64,000 bases of DNA from Aquificota bacterium (GCA_015486015.1 WFSL01000014.1:111899-175898); one strand, 5' to 3'. Counted from the stretch's first letter, positions 16,489-28,509 are shown. Program-made: numbers and translations. The notes: generated by a model not told the origin, from the letters alone.

Positions 16489-16517
16489 AAAAAAAAATGG
16501 CAAACCACGTTTTCCAT
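16489..16517 (-). terminator. Rho-independent terminator after hemL
   Basis: Minus strand stem 16517-16497 (ATGGAAAAC / GTTTGCCAT, eight of nine pairs, GTG loop) followed directly by nine Ts (16497-16489). Three nt after the hemL stop; it insulates hemL from the F0 operon. Confidence 0.85.
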
Positions 16518-16520
16518 AGC

Positions 16521-17801
16521 CTAAAAGGCCATTGCCCCCTCCCCTACCTCCAAGGTGAAGGCAATATCCTCCCGGGTATGTGCCGTAGATACAAAGGCTG
16601 CCTCGAACTGAGAAGGGGCCAGATTTACCCCACCATTCAACATGCGCCAGAAATACTTGGAGTATCGCTGGGTGTCACTGGTGAGGGCCTGGGCGTAGCT
16701 CTCCACCCTCTCTTCTTCCGTGAAAAAAAGGGACATCATAGAGCCCACTCGATTCACCACACCGGGTATACCCCTTCTAAATAAGACCTCCATGATCCCA
16801 GCCTCCAGCTCAGACGCCCTTTCCTCCAGTCGCTCATAGGTGCCAGGGCGGGCCAAGATCTCCAAGGTTTTAAGGCCCGCAGCCATAGCCAGGGGATTAC
16901 CAGAGAGAGTACCCGCCTGATAAACTGGCCCCAGGGGTGCAACCTGCTCCATGATCTCCCTCTTTCCTCCGTAGGCCCCCACGGGTAGTCCCCCACCAAT
17001 AACCTTGCCCAGGCAAGTGAGATCAGGGGTAACCCCATAGAGCTCTTGAGCCCCTCCATAGGAGACCCTGAAGCCGGTTATCACCTCGTCAAAGATAAGC
17101 AGGGCCCCGCATTCCTTAGTAATGGCCCTCAACCCTTCCAAGAATCCTGGAACAGGTGGAATGACCCCAGCGTTTCCCATGACAGGCTCCACGATGACAG
17201 CCGCTATCTCTTCACCCACTCCCTCACAGAAGCGCTTCACCGAGTCCAAATCATTAAAGGTGGCCAAGAGGGTATGTTGAGTAAAGTCCTTAGGCACCCC
17301 CGGTGTACCGGGTAGGGAAAATGTGAGAACGCCAGAGCCTGCCTTCGCCAGCAAATAGTCCACGTGGCCGTGGTAACAACCTTCAAACTTGATCACCTTA
17401 TCTCTACCCGTATAGCCCCTGGCCAGACGCAGGGCACTCATGGTGGCCTCGGTACCCGAGTTGACAAAGCGAACCATCTCTACAGAAGGTACCGCCTCCA
17501 CTACCCTCTTGGCCAGCTCCACCTCCAATTCGGTAGGGGCACCAAAGCTGGTGCCCCTGGCTGCTACTTGGGAGACGAACTCTACCACCTCGGGATGGGC
17601 ATGACCCAGGATTAAAGGCCCCCAGGAGGCTACATAGTCTATGTACTCATTCCCATCTACATCCCAAAGCCTGGAACCTTGCCCTTTGGCCACAAAGAAT
17701 GGCGTACCTCCCACAGCCTTGAACGCCCGAACGGGGCTATTCACCCCTGCCGGTAGATACCTGCACGCCTCTCTGTAAAGTTCATCCGACCTTTTGCCCA
17801 T
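16521..17801 (-). CDS. hemL: Glutamate-1-semialdehyde 2,1-aminomutase
   Basis: 426-residue PLP enzyme of the C5 haem/cobalamin pathway, turning glutamate-1-semialdehyde into 5-aminolevulinate. [18 protein letters not shown] is the typical start; [16 protein letters not shown] binds phosphate; DEVITGFR (239-246) holds the PLP-pairing Asp; Lys266 ([12 protein letters not shown]) forms the Schiff base. The terminator follows. Tetrapyrrole supply fits with the B12-dependent reductase elsewhere in the window. Forty-two nt after the amidohydrolase gene. Confidence 0.97.
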   Translation of the reverse strand: MGKRSDELYREACRYLPAGVNSPVRAFKAVGGTPFFVAKGQGSRLWDVDGNEYIDYVASWGPLILGHAHPEVVEFVSQVAARGTSFGAPTELEVELAKRVVEAVPSVEMVRFVNSGTEATMSALRLARGYTGRDKVIKFEGCYHGHVDYLLAKAGSGVLTFSLPGTPGVPKDFTQHTLLATFNDLDSVKRFCEGVGEEIAAVIVEPVMGNAGVIPPVPGFLEGLRAITKECGALLIFDEVITGFRVSYGGAQELYGVTPDLTCLGKVIGGGLPVGAYGGKREIMEQVAPLGPVYQAGTLSGNPLAMAAGLKTLEILARPGTYERLEERASELEAGIMEVLFRRGIPGVVNRVGSMMSLFFTEEERVESYAQALTSDTQRYSKYFWRMLNGGVNLAPSQFEAAFVSTAHTREDIAFTLEVGEGAMAF

Positions 17802-17843
17802 CTCTAAACCTCCCTTTGAATCTAAGAACCCTAAATTACAAGT

Positions 17844-18620
17844 CTACCCTTCATGGCCAGCAAGGGGGGAATAAAACTTCATCGCATTGCTATAAAAGAC
17901 CCTCCTGGCCCCTTCTTCCCCTAAGGTTTCCACCACCAACTCTGCATCTCTCAATGAAAAAGGCCTAAGGGCCCGAGTAGAAGGCAAGTCGGTGCCAAAC
18001 ATGAGTGCCCCAGGGCTCAACTGGTAAATGGATCTCAGGGCCCATGGCACATCTAAGTGTACCCGCCCAAAACCCGTGGCCTTCACCTTGACGCCCTTCT
18101 CTATTAGCCTGAGCAAAAAAGGAAAGCCCTCCCGGGAGAGCCCCAAGTGGTCTATACTTACGGCAGGCAGCGAAGCTACCAAGGAATAAAGCACCTCCAA
18201 ATCTCGCGAGTCCATATACAGTTCCACATGCCATCCCACCAGCTCATGGACCCGGTGAGCCAGGGTCTCCAGGTGCTCCAAGGTCTCAGATCCACCCCGA
18301 TAAAGGTTGAAACGCACCCCCCGCACCCCCACTCTATGAAGCATAAGGATCTCCTTAGCAGAAGCCGTAGCCCTGAGGTTCACTACTCCCACAAAGCCAG
18401 GCCCCAACCGCTGGAGAGCATCCAACATATAGGCATAGTCAAAGGCCTGGAAAGAGCCGGAAACTACGGCACCCCCAACCACATTTAAGTCCTTTACTGC
18501 CTTGAGGTAGTCCTGACAAGTGAAATCCGGAGGCAAATAGCCCTGGTTAAGCACTAAGGGGAAGCGTCTATCAATAATATGAAAGTGGCTATCAAAAATC
18601 CGGTATGCGTTAAGGTTCAT
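17844..18620 (-). CDS. Amidohydrolase-related TIM-barrel protein
   Basis: 258-residue metal-dependent hydrolase of the amidohydrolase_2 (PF04909) type, which includes decarboxylases and lactonases. FDSHFHI (9-15) gives the first-strand HxH motif; IDHLGLSREG the later His, and FGTDLPS the catalytic Asp near the C-terminus. Substrate unknown. A short inverted repeat (TCTCTC/GAGAGA, 18625-18638) lies at its ribosome-binding region. Probably co-transcribed with hemL. Confidence 0.83.
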   Translation of the reverse strand: MNLNAYRIFDSHFHIIDRRFPLVLNQGYLPPDFTCQDYLKAVKDLNVVGGAVVSGSFQAFDYAYMLDALQRLGPGFVGVVNLRATASAKEILMLHRVGVRGVRFNLYRGGSETLEHLETLAHRVHELVGWHVELYMDSRDLEVLYSLVASLPAVSIDHLGLSREGFPFLLRLIEKGVKVKATGFGRVHLDVPWALRSIYQLSPGALMFGTDLPSTRALRPFSLRDAELVVETLGEEGARRVFYSNAMKFYSPLAGHEG

Positions 18621-18768
18621 TAGAATCTCTCACGAGAGACAAAAAACCAATGCACCTTTTAAATTACCATTCAACTTGTTGAGTAGTCACACCACACCAA
18701 TCCCTTTCTTCAAGGGATCACTTTAAATTTTTAACATACCACCATATTCCGTGCAACACAGACCGGAA

Positions 18769-18797
18769 TTGACACAAAAAACCCAAGGGATTAATTG
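18769..18797 (+). promoter_or_regulatory. Possible promoter in the 206-nt divergent gap before 18827
   Basis: TTGACA (18769-18774), 17-nt spacer, TAATTG (18792-18797): full -35, poor -10. The rest of the gap is AT-rich with a 7-bp hairpin (18700-18718, ATCCCTT/AAGGGAT) and nothing else I can name. Confidence 0.35.
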
Positions 18798-18826
18798 TAC
18801 CTCAAGAACAGAAGGAGGGTGCGACT

Positions 18827-19066
18827 ATGGACCTGCTCAAGAAGGTAGAAGAAGATCATCGATTTGATTGGGTTAGGGCTTACGAGACCTTGGGGGAACA
18901 CCCAGCCTTGAGGGGTATAATCATCGCAGTCTTTGTAATAGGCGCCCTGGCCAGCATCCTATACTTTCTTAGGGATTACCCCCACTATCTGACCCTTATA
19001 GCCCATAAGAAAGTGGGGCTTTTATGGATAAAGAAGCTATCATTTCCCTTACTTTTTAGGGGGTAA
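18827..19066 (+). CDS. Small hypothetical membrane protein
   Basis: 79 residues, unrecognised. An acidic amphipathic N-terminus (KKVEEDHRFDWVRAYETLGE) is followed by one transmembrane helix (about residues 29-47, IIIAVFVIGALASILYFL) and a basic tail. A clear GGAGGG site 8 nt before ATG supports translation. It heads the short plus-strand series with the zincin-like and bactofilin genes, 25 nt ahead of the next. Confidence 0.6.
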   Translation: MDLLKKVEEDHRFDWVRAYETLGEHPALRGIIIAVFVIGALASILYFLRDYPHYLTLIAHKKVGLLWIKKLSFPLLFRG

Positions 19067-19091
19067 TATCCAGACCCCTTTCATTGGGCTC

Positions 19092-19652
19092 ATGAGAGTG
19101 GTTAAATGTTATAGCAGCTCAGCCAAGGCATGGATAGAAAAGCAGATTCAACGCCTCCCTTCCCCTCTCAGAGAACTTCTGGCTGATGTTCGCATATACT
19201 GTTTCCGTTCAGATGCCTCGGTGGATGGCACCGTGCCCAGAAACCGCAGAACCACTGACGGGAGACCCTCTTGCCATACCTCTCACTTCAACGAAGAGCT
19301 GAACGCTATTGTGCTCTTCGCCAAGGATGTAGACACCGAGGACGGGGCCTTCAATATGTTCCTACACGAGGTGGGTCATGCATTAGACTGGCATCTTGGA
19401 TTTAAGAGGTACCATATATCCGAGTATATTGACTGCGGAGACCCTTTAGACGACCATGCTGCCCTCAGCCCGAGAGAGCAGTTTGCCCAAGCCTTCGAGG
19501 CCTGGTTCCGTTGGCAAAAGAGGCCCGCTTCCACGTCCCACGAGCACACGAGAGATGAATTGCTTCAGAAGGCCCCAAGGCTTTATAGCTTCCTCAAGCT
19601 ACTCCTGGACGCCAGCGATGACGAAGAAACCCCTGGAAACTTACAGAGTTGA
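19092..19652 (+). CDS. HExxH zinc-peptidase-like protein (ATLF-like)
   Basis: 186 residues. FLHEVGHALDWH (91-101 region) contains HEVGH with His92, Glu93 and His96; downstream SPREQFAQAFEAWF offers Glu129 or Glu136 as third zinc ligand, the gluzincin spacing. The pattern resembles the anthrax lethal factor C-terminal (ATLF-like) metallopeptidase domain, also found in phage and Gram-positive proteins. No signal peptide or membrane helix, so it may be cytosolic. CHTSHFNEELNAIVLF before it fits the domain's beta-strands. The ATG has a weak ribosome-binding site. Function unknown; peptidase activity is inferred from the motif only. Confidence 0.72.
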   Translation: MRVVKCYSSSAKAWIEKQIQRLPSPLRELLADVRIYCFRSDASVDGTVPRNRRTTDGRPSCHTSHFNEELNAIVLFAKDVDTEDGAFNMFLHEVGHALDWHLGFKRYHISEYIDCGDPLDDHAALSPREQFAQAFEAWFRWQKRPASTSHEHTRDELLQKAPRLYSFLKLLLDASDDEETPGNLQS

Positions 19653-19712
19653 CACATGAGCATCAAGTGTTTTAATAAACAGCATAAATTAGGGCTACAG
19701 AAAGGAGTAGGG

Positions 19713-20099
19713 ATGCGAAAAAGGGAAGAACCGCGTGGCGAACTCCAAGCCTTCTTGGGGAAGGGAACCGAGTTCAAGGGTACCCTCCTCTTTGATGGGG
19801 TGGTGAAGTTAGACGGAAAGATAGAAGGTGAAATCATTTCTGAAGGGTACCTTGTGGTTGGCCGGGAAGCAGAGATTAAGGCAGAAGTGAAGGTAGGCTC
19901 TATCCAAGTGGCTGGAAAGGTAATCGGGAATATCACCGCCAGCGGGAAGGTGGAAATACTCTCTTCAGGAAGGGTGGTAGGCGATATTACCACCCCAAAG
20001 CTTGCCGTAGAAGAGGGAGCTCACTTTACTGGCCATTGCCAGATGGAGGAAGTGGGGAGAGAAGAGAAGGTAATCCCCATGGAAGAGGGTACCATATAA
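19713..20099 (+). CDS. Bactofilin (polymer-forming cytoskeletal protein)
   Basis: 128-residue bactofilin. The core is a right-handed beta-helix of repeated short strands with Gly turns: FLGKGTEFKGTLLFDGVVKL, DGKIEGEIISEGYLVVG, AEIKAEVKVGSIQVAGKV, GNITASGKVEILSSGRVVGD. These proteins self-assemble into membrane-associated filaments for shape or polar organisation. The frame is open from 19656, but ATG 19713 has AAAGGAG at 5-6 nt and begins the normal charged leader. No M23 peptidase, a frequent partner, is adjacent; the HExxH protein is instead. Confidence 0.92.
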   Translation: MRKREEPRGELQAFLGKGTEFKGTLLFDGVVKLDGKIEGEIISEGYLVVGREAEIKAEVKVGSIQVAGKVIGNITASGKVEILSSGRVVGDITTPKLAVEEGAHFTGHCQMEEVGREEKVIPMEEGTI

Positions 20100-20160
20100 C
20101 GGGATATCCTCCAAAACCGAACGCTGTCTCCTCACCCCCAGGGAAATATGGGTATGTGCC

Positions 20161-20189
20161 TTGACATTGGCCTTCCTTTCTGCTACTCA
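20161..20189 (+). promoter_or_regulatory. Possible promoter in the 242-nt gap before the F1 operon
   Basis: TTGACA (20161-20166), 17-nt spacer, TACTCA (20184-20189), about 150 nt before atpF'. The -10 is weak. I see no Rex site, hairpin or ORF in the rest of the gap (20100-20341). Confidence 0.35.
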
Positions 20190-20341
20190 CCTGCCGAGCT
20201 TGAGAAATAAATAACATCTGACCCAGGGTCTCTGATGGCTCGGGTGGATGGGGTTGGAGGGATGTAAGGTTCGGGCTAAATGCCTCGGGCGAAAGGGTTA
20301 GAGGGTGTTGCTTGAACCAGGTAACAGATAGGAGGTAGGCT

Positions 20342-20797
20342 ATGATAAGCCTAAATCACACTTTGCTTATTCAGATGCTTAACTTCATTGTACTGATAAT
20401 TCTGCTTAATGCTATTATATTTAAACCCATCTTAAGGATTCTGGATGAACGTAAAGAGAAGGTAGAGGGCACACTGAACGAGGCCCGTCTCCTCACCGAG
20501 AAGGCAGAAGAGCTGATGGCCGAATATGAAAGAAAGATGGCAGAAGCTCGTCAGCAGGCCCTCCAAATGGTGAACGAGGGGAGGCTTCAGGCCATTGAAG
20601 AACAGCGAGGGATATTGGCAAGGGCAAAGGAAGAGGCCGAAGAGCAACTCACAAAGCTTAAGGAAAACATTGAACGAGAGAAGGAAGAGGCCTCTGGGGC
20701 CTTAGAGAGGTTTGCACAGGTTCTTTCTATCAGCATAGCGGAGCGGCTCTTAGAGAGGCCATTGGATAAAGGGGAGAGGATGAAATGGGGGCCTTGA
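20342..20797 (+). CDS. atpF': ATP synthase F0 subunit b'
   Basis: 151-residue stator subunit. One N-terminal transmembrane helix (about 7-27, LIQMLNFIVLIILLNAIIF) and a long charged coiled coil typical of b-type subunits. With the next gene it supplies a b/b' heterodimeric stalk, as in Desulfobacterota and phototrophs. AGGAGG precedes ATG by 5 nt. First gene of the F1 operon; overlaps atpF by 13 nt. Confidence 0.92.
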   Translation: MISLNHTLLIQMLNFIVLIILLNAIIFKPILRILDERKEKVEGTLNEARLLTEKAEELMAEYERKMAEARQQALQMVNEGRLQAIEEQRGILARAKEEAEEQLTKLKENIEREKEEASGALERFAQVLSISIAERLLERPLDKGERMKWGP

Positions 20798-21369
20798 GAT
20801 GGACGCTTAAACGGATGTTTCCTTCCATGGTGTTTGTATTGCTCTTTGCAGGGGTGGTTGTGGCTGGAGAAGGGGAAGAGGTACATCACGTAAGCATACT
20901 GATGGAGATGTTTCGGGTCATCAATTTTGTTGTCTTTGTCTTTCTCCTATACAAGTTCGCAGGCCGGCCAGTAAAGAACTACTTCAAAAACAGAGTGGAT
21001 TCCATAGAAGCAGCCATAAAAGAGGCCAAAGAGGCCAAAGAGACTGCAGAACGTGCAGCTCAGGAAAATACAGAGAAACTAAAAAGGGCTGAGACCGAAT
21101 TAAAGGAGATCTTCTCTCAAGCAAAGAGGGATAGGGAAGAGCAAGCAAGGCGTATCAGGGAAGAGACAGAGGGCATGGTGAAAAGGATTCGAGAAGAGGC
21201 TGAGGCAGCGGCAGTCTTAGAGGTCAAGAAAGCCCGATTAGAGCTTCAAAGAAGGGCAGCAGAACTCTCAGTAAGCATGGCCGAGACCCTATTAAGGGAG
21301 CACTTTACAGACGAGGACCAGGAAAGGCTCTTGGGCGAATATGTCACCAAGATTAAAGGGGTACACTGA
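20785..21369 (+). CDS. atpF: ATP synthase F0 subunit b, with N-terminal signal-like segment
   Basis: 194 residues. A first hydrophobic stretch (MFPSMVFVLLFAGVVVAGEG, 11-30) resembles a signal peptide; the true membrane anchor is at about 45-60 (VINFVVFVFLLYKFAG), followed by a coiled coil rich in Glu, Lys and Arg and the C-terminal delta-binding region (LSVSMAETLLREHFTDEDQ). The peripheral stalk holds F1 against rotation. Stop and the next start share a base (TGATG). Confidence 0.93.
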   Translation: MGALRWTLKRMFPSMVFVLLFAGVVVAGEGEEVHHVSILMEMFRVINFVVFVFLLYKFAGRPVKNYFKNRVDSIEAAIKEAKEAKETAERAAQENTEKLKRAETELKEIFSQAKRDREEQARRIREETEGMVKRIREEAEAAAVLEVKKARLELQRRAAELSVSMAETLLREHFTDEDQERLLGEYVTKIKGVH

Positions 21370-21911
21370 TGAGTAAAGCACTCGCTACCCGGTATGCAAA
21401 AGCCCTTATAGACAGCTTGAAGGAGCACAAGGAAGATTTCGAGAGGGCCTACGAAGAGCTGAAAAAGGTCGCACAGATCTTAAGGGATAACCCCAGGCTC
21501 TTCCGCTACCTATCTCAGCCTGTAGTTCCGAGGGGTGATCGCCTTGAGATGGGGAAGGCCTTGGTGGACGACCTGGGACTTTCACCCCGTTTGAGAAACT
21601 TCCTTTTAGTACTCATAGAAAAGGGACGGATACCCCTGCTGAATTTGATTGTTGAAGAGTTCAGAAAACTTGCAGATGAGGCGCTGAACCAGGTGAGGGG
21701 GATAGTGCGCACGGCAATGCCCCTCACCCATCGGGACCTGGAACTTTTGAGCAAGAGCTTCCAGGAGGTTGTGGGGAAAAAGGTGGTGTTAGAGGTGGAA
21801 GAAGACCCCACCATCATTGGAGGGGTGGTGACCCTGATAAGAGGTGTGGTCTTCGATGGTAGCGTAAAAGGGAACTTAGAGCAGATTAAAGAGAAGCTTA
21901 TAGAGGGGTGA
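21369..21911 (+). CDS. atpH: ATP synthase F1 subunit delta
   Basis: 180-residue subunit linking the peripheral stalk to the top of F1. [11 protein letters not shown] near the start, [23 protein letters not shown] in the middle and the C-terminal [33 protein letters not shown] pattern are diagnostic when read together. Lies between atpF and atpA with 1-nt overlap upstream and about 5 nt to the atpA start. Confidence 0.95.
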   Translation: MSKALATRYAKALIDSLKEHKEDFERAYEELKKVAQILRDNPRLFRYLSQPVVPRGDRLEMGKALVDDLGLSPRLRNFLLVLIEKGRIPLLNLIVEEFRKLADEALNQVRGIVRTAMPLTHRDLELLSKSFQEVVGKKVVLEVEEDPTIIGGVVTLIRGVVFDGSVKGNLEQIKEKLIEG

Positions 21912-21916
21912 CAGAG

Positions 21917-23425
21917 ATGCAGATAAGGGCTGAGGAAATCAGCAGTATCTTGAAGCAGCGGATTGAGGAGTTCGAAAGGGGGGTAGAGCTGGCTGAAGAG
22001 GGGATTGTCACTTATGTAGGTGACAAGATTGCCCGTGTCTATGGCCTGGACAACGTGATGTACTCAGAACTGGTAGAGTTCCCCCATGGCGTCTATGGTA
22101 TGGCTTTCAACTTGGAGGAAGACAGCGTTGGCATTGTGATTCTGGGCGAAGATGTGTACATCAAGGAGGGGGATCGGGTTAAGAGAACCAAGAGGATCGT
22201 CCAGGTGCCTGTAGGGGAGTCCCTCATAGGGAGGGTAGTGAATCCCCTTGGACAACCCATAGATGGCTTAGGCCCCATAGAGGCCACTGAGTTCGCCCCT
22301 GTGGAAAGGCTTGCCCCTGGGGTAGTTGACCGGCAGCCCGTTAGCGAGCCACTTCAAACCGGGCTGAAGGCCGTGGACTCTATGATCCCTATCGGTAGAG
22401 GCCAAAGGGAGCTCATTATCGGTGACAGGCAGACGGGGAAGACGGCTATTGCTATTGACGCCATCATCAACCAGAAAAATACCGATGTCTACTGCATTTA
22501 CGTGGCCATTGGGCAGAAGCGCTCCCTGGTGGCCCAGATTGTGGAGAAGCTGCGCCAGTATGGTGCCATGGACTACACCACTGTGGTAGCCGCCACTGCC
22601 AGTGAACCGGCCCCATTGCTTTACTTGGCACCTTATGCTGGGTGCGCCATGGGGGAGTGGTTCAGGGACCAAGGTAAGCATGCCCTCATTGTATATGACG
22701 ATCTCACGAAACAAGCCCAAGCTTACAGGGAGATGTCCCTCCTGCTGAGGCGTCCACCGGGGCGCGAAGCGTATCCCGGAGATATCTTTTACCTCCACTC
22801 CCGCCTCTTAGAAAGGGCAGCAAAAATGAGTGATGAGCTGGGGGGAGGTTCACTCACGGCCCTCCCCATTATCGAGACCCAGGCAGGGGATGTTTCTGCA
22901 TACATCCCTACTAATGTCATTTCCATTACAGATGGACAGATATACCTGGTTACAGATCTGTTCTATTCGGGTGTCCGTCCAGCCATATCGGTGGGGCTCT
23001 CCGTCTCCCGTGTGGGTGGTGCCGCCCAAATTAAGGCCATGAAGCAAGTGGCAGGGATGCTGAGGCTGGATTTGGCTCAGTACAGGGAGATGGAGGCATT
23101 TGCCCAGTTTGCCAGTGAACTGGACGAGTCCACCAGGAAGCTCCTCATCAGAGGCGAAAGGATGGTGGAAATCCTCAAGCAGGACCAGTATCTTCCACAG
23201 CCTGTAGAGGAACAGGTCGCCACCATCTTCGTAGGGGTAAATGGCTATTTGGACGACCTCCCAGTAGATGCATGCCGCAGGTTTGAAAAGGAATACATTG
23301 AATATCTGAAGAGCACACATCAGGACATCCTCACAGAGATAAGGGAGAAAAAGGAGATTACACCAGAGCTCGAAGAGAAAATGAAAAAGGCCACGGAAGA
23401 GTTCAAGAAGATGTTCGTGGTATAA
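21917..23425 (+). CDS. atpA: ATP synthase F1 subunit alpha
   Basis: 502-residue non-catalytic nucleotide-binding subunit. Walker [14 protein letters not shown], the [17 protein letters not shown] signature and the C-terminal helical domain are intact, and the length is canonical. A GTG three codons upstream (21908) is in frame, but ATG 21917 begins the conserved MQIRAEEIS sequence and is chosen. Central gene of the F1 operon. Confidence 0.98.
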   Translation: MQIRAEEISSILKQRIEEFERGVELAEEGIVTYVGDKIARVYGLDNVMYSELVEFPHGVYGMAFNLEEDSVGIVILGEDVYIKEGDRVKRTKRIVQVPVGESLIGRVVNPLGQPIDGLGPIEATEFAPVERLAPGVVDRQPVSEPLQTGLKAVDSMIPIGRGQRELIIGDRQTGKTAIAIDAIINQKNTDVYCIYVAIGQKRSLVAQIVEKLRQYGAMDYTTVVAATASEPAPLLYLAPYAGCAMGEWFRDQGKHALIVYDDLTKQAQAYREMSLLLRRPPGREAYPGDIFYLHSRLLERAAKMSDELGGGSLTALPIIETQAGDVSAYIPTNVISITDGQIYLVTDLFYSGVRPAISVGLSVSRVGGAAQIKAMKQVAGMLRLDLAQYREMEAFAQFASELDESTRKLLIRGERMVEILKQDQYLPQPVEEQVATIFVGVNGYLDDLPVDACRRFEKEYIEYLKSTHQDILTEIREKKEITPELEEKMKKATEEFKKMFVV

Positions 23426-23436
23426 GGGGGAAGGCC

Positions 23437-25748
<2,312 letters not shown>

Positions 25749-25751
25749 GGA

Positions 25752-26159
25752 ATGGCGGAGCGACCCCTGAAACTTGACATCGTTACTCCTGAACGACTGG
25801 CTGTCTCCCAGGAGGTGGAGATGGTCACGGTTCCCGGCGGGAAAGGGGAATTTGGAGTGCTCCCTGGGCATACCCCATTCCTCACGACAGTGAAGCCAGG
25901 GCGCCTGGTTTATGAGGCCGGTGGGAAAAGGGACTCGCTTGCCATTGGCTGGGGATACGCTGAGGTGGGGCCTTATAGGGTGCTCATCCTCACAGAGATG
26001 GCTAAGAGACCATCTGAGATTGACAGAGATGCCGTGAGGAGGGAATACGAAGAACTCTCCCAGAGATTAGTGGGCGAGGTCCCCCTTGAGGAGAGGGAGG
26101 CCATCTCCAGGCAGTTAGAGAGGGTGAAAGCTCAGCTCAAGGTGCTGGAGGCTGCATAA
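25752..26159 (+). CDS. atpC: ATP synthase F1 subunit epsilon
   Basis: 135-residue regulatory subunit: N-terminal beta-sandwich (LDIVTPERLAV, VTVPGGKGEFGVLPGHTPFL) and C-terminal helical hairpin that can block rotation. Three nt after atpD; last gene of the F1 operon. Its last 23 nt overlap the convergent mltG gene, leaving no room for an ordinary intergenic terminator. Confidence 0.96.
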   Translation: MAERPLKLDIVTPERLAVSQEVEMVTVPGGKGEFGVLPGHTPFLTTVKPGRLVYEAGGKRDSLAIGWGYAEVGPYRVLILTEMAKRPSEIDRDAVRREYEELSQRLVGEVPLEEREAISRQLERVKAQLKVLEAA

Positions 26160-27210
26160 GAAGAACCCTGCGCTTTCGCAGCACTTCAATGTAGTGGGCA
26201 ACCGCCTTGTTGTGTGCCGCCAATGTGCGCGAGAAGACGTGCGTCCCATCTCCCCTGGCTACAAAGTAGAGATACTTCACATGGGCCGGATAAATCGCTG
26301 CCCTTATGGCATCCAGACCAGGATTGCAAATGGGGCCAGGAGGTAGACCTTTATGAAGGTAAGTATTATAGGGAGATCGAATGCGTAGCTCCCTCTTCCC
26401 CAGGGTAGTCTTATACCCTCCGTTTTGGAGTCTCACGGCATAGATTACAGTGGGGTCTGCTTGCAGCCTCATCCCCCTCTTCAACCGATTGTGATAGACC
26501 GCCGATATGAGGGGCATCTCCTCCCTTATGGATGTCTCCTTCTGAATGATAGAAGCCAAAATGACAGCCTGGAGGAGCGTAAGCCCTCTCTGATGGCACT
26601 CTTTTATTATATCATTTCCAACCCTCTGCCAGAATGTATACACCATCTTTTCAACTATGCGAGAAGCTGGGAATCCTTTGGGGAATCTGTAAGTCTCTGG
26701 AAACAGGAACCCCTCAGCGGTACATCCAGGCACCTTCAACTTTCTAAGCAATACAGGATCTGATGCGGCGCTCAGAAACTCATCCCGATGTGCAAGGAGG
26801 CCCTGCTGTACCAGCAAGTCGGCAATATCAAACATACTCATCCCCTCCCACACGGTGACACTCCTGAGATAAACCCTCCCCTCAACAAGCTCCTTGGCCA
26901 AACCCCTGACGGACTGGCTCGTAGAGACCATATACTCCCCTGCCCTGAGATCCTTTGAGTGGCCTGTCAACTTGATATACAGCAGGAATAGATAAGGATT
27001 TACATGGATTCCCCTCTTCCCCAGCTCTTTTAAGAAGTCCCTTACGGGTTCCCCCTTTTTCAAGGTCACCAGCGCCGACGCGTTTCCCTTACAAAGAGGG
27101 GCATTAATCATATAAGAATAGAACAAAAGGGTATAAATAAAAACAGTGGCCAGCGTTACCCCACATATAAGGCCAAAAACATGAGTGGTTTCTTCCTTAG
27201 GGATACGCAA
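26137..27210 (-). CDS. mltG: Endolytic murein transglycosylase
   Basis: 357-residue YceG/MltG protein that cuts nascent peptidoglycan strands and ends their growth. One N-terminal membrane helix (about 11-34), a LysM-like region, then the YceG domain with catalytic Glu225 in ASIIQKETS and LQADPTVIYA. Start is 3 nt after der. Last gene of ribBA-ribH-nusB-der-mltG; its end overlaps atpC. Confidence 0.95.
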   Translation of the reverse strand: MRIPKEETTHVFGLICGVTLATVFIYTLLFYSYMINAPLCKGNASALVTLKKGEPVRDFLKELGKRGIHVNPYLFLLYIKLTGHSKDLRAGEYMVSTSQSVRGLAKELVEGRVYLRSVTVWEGMSMFDIADLLVQQGLLAHRDEFLSAASDPVLLRKLKVPGCTAEGFLFPETYRFPKGFPASRIVEKMVYTFWQRVGNDIIKECHQRGLTLLQAVILASIIQKETSIREEMPLISAVYHNRLKRGMRLQADPTVIYAVRLQNGGYKTTLGKRELRIRSPYNTYLHKGLPPGPICNPGLDAIRAAIYPAHVKYLYFVARGDGTHVFSRTLAAHNKAVAHYIEVLRKRRVLLMQPPAP

Positions 27211-27213
27211 ACC

Positions 27214-28509
27214 TCACCTCCTCTCCCTGAAGGTAAGCTTGATGGGAACACCATTCAGACCTAAGCGTTGGATAAAGAACCCCTCCAGATACCTTGTGTA
27301 TGAAGGGGGAATGCCCCTTGACACATTGGAGAAGAGAAGGAAGTGTGGAGGGGCTGTAGATACTTGGGTGCAGTAGTATACCTTGATTCGCCTCCCATCA
27401 ATGACAGGGGAATGATGGGATAAGGCCTCCCGAAGCACAGCGTTGAGGGTACTTGTGGAGATATGAGAGGTGTACCTTTTATCCAACGACGCCGCCTCCT
27501 CCAGAAGCCTGACCATCCCTTTCCCCGTAAGTGCAGAAGTGTACACAGGCACGAATGGAGGCAGGAAGTGAAACTTTACCTCGAGGAGGGCATCCAACCG
27601 CCTTTGGCGCTCAGGAGTGAGGAGATCCGCCTTGCTTACAGTAAGGAGGCATACCTTCCCCTCGCGGACTATAAGCCCGGCGATCCTCTGATCCTGGGCG
27701 GTAGGACCCTCCTTGGCATCTATTAGCAGGAGGCATATATGGGCCCTCCTTATACTCTCCACGGTCCTGGTGATGGAGTAAGCCTCCAGTGCCCCTTTTA
27801 CCCTGGCCTTGCGTCTGAGTCCTGCAGTGTCTATGAGAAGAAACCTGTGATGCCGAAAGGAGAATGGGACCTCTATAGCATCCCTGGTAGTTCCAGGGCT
27901 TTCGTGCACTACCACCCTCTCTTCCCCCAATAGCCTGTTCAGGAGACTGGATTTCCCTACGTTGGGGCGGCCAACAATGGCCAGTGGGATCGCCTCCCCC
28001 AATGCCTCCTCTATCTCCGTCTCCCCCACCTTGGAAAACACTGCGTCCATGAGGCTATGGATGCCCTTTTTCTGGGTAACGGAGATGGGATAGATTTCGC
28101 CCACACCCAACTCGTAAAAGGCCATAACTTCCCTCTCCCATGTGATGTTGTCCACCTTATTCACCGCCAATACAAAGGCCTTGCCCTTCCTAATGAGGAG
28201 AGAATGGATCTCCCTGTCAAGGTGCCGAGGCCCCTCCCTCACATCCACCATAAATATGCACACATCCGCCTCCTCTATCGCCTGCTCCACCTGACGCCTC
28301 ACCTTTTCTGCCATGGGAGTAGTATCGAGGCCAACTCCTCCAGTGTCTATGAGCACAGCCCTTTTGTCTTTCCACACCATCATCTCCGTCACCCTGTCTA
28401 TGGTAACACCCGGCATAGGAGCGGTAACGGCCCTCCTCTTACCCACAAGAAGATTGAAAAGGCTGGACTTCCCCACATTAGGCCTACCTATCAGGGCGAT
28501 CTTGAGCAA
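27214..28509 (-). CDS. der: GTPase Der (EngA), ribosome assembly
   Basis: 431-residue essential GTPase with two tandem G domains and a KH-like C-terminus, acting in 50S maturation. Both P-loops read GRPNVGKSSL (about residues 7-16 and 180-189); NKVD and SKAD are the G4 motifs; DTGG and DTAG the G3 motifs. Overlaps nusB by 19 nt, so translation is probably coupled. Confidence 0.97.
   Translation of the reverse strand: MLKIALIGRPNVGKSSLFNLLVGKRRAVTAPMPGVTIDRVTEMMVWKDKRAVLIDTGGVGLDTTPMAEKVRRQVEQAIEEADVCIFMVDVREGPRHLDREIHSLLIRKGKAFVLAVNKVDNITWEREVMAFYELGVGEIYPISVTQKKGIHSLMDAVFSKVGETEIEEALGEAIPLAIVGRPNVGKSSLLNRLLGEERVVVHESPGTTRDAIEVPFSFRHHRFLLIDTAGLRRKARVKGALEAYSITRTVESIRRAHICLLLIDAKEGPTAQDQRIAGLIVREGKVCLLTVSKADLLTPERQRRLDALLEVKFHFLPPFVPVYTSALTGKGMVRLLEEAASLDKRYTSHISTSTLNAVLREALSHHSPVIDGRRIKVYYCTQVSTAPPHFLLFSNVSRGIPPSYTRYLEGFFIQRLGLNGVPIKLTFRERR

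Noticed and set aside
18700-18718. Hairpin ATCCCTT/AAGGGAT followed by AT-rich sequence, considered a terminator
   Set aside because: No plus-strand gene ends upstream, the stem is only 7 bp, and it lies in a divergent promoter gap.
22268-22798. 176-codon minus-strand ORF in atpA
   Set aside because: Antisense shadow within a conserved gene, no start signal.
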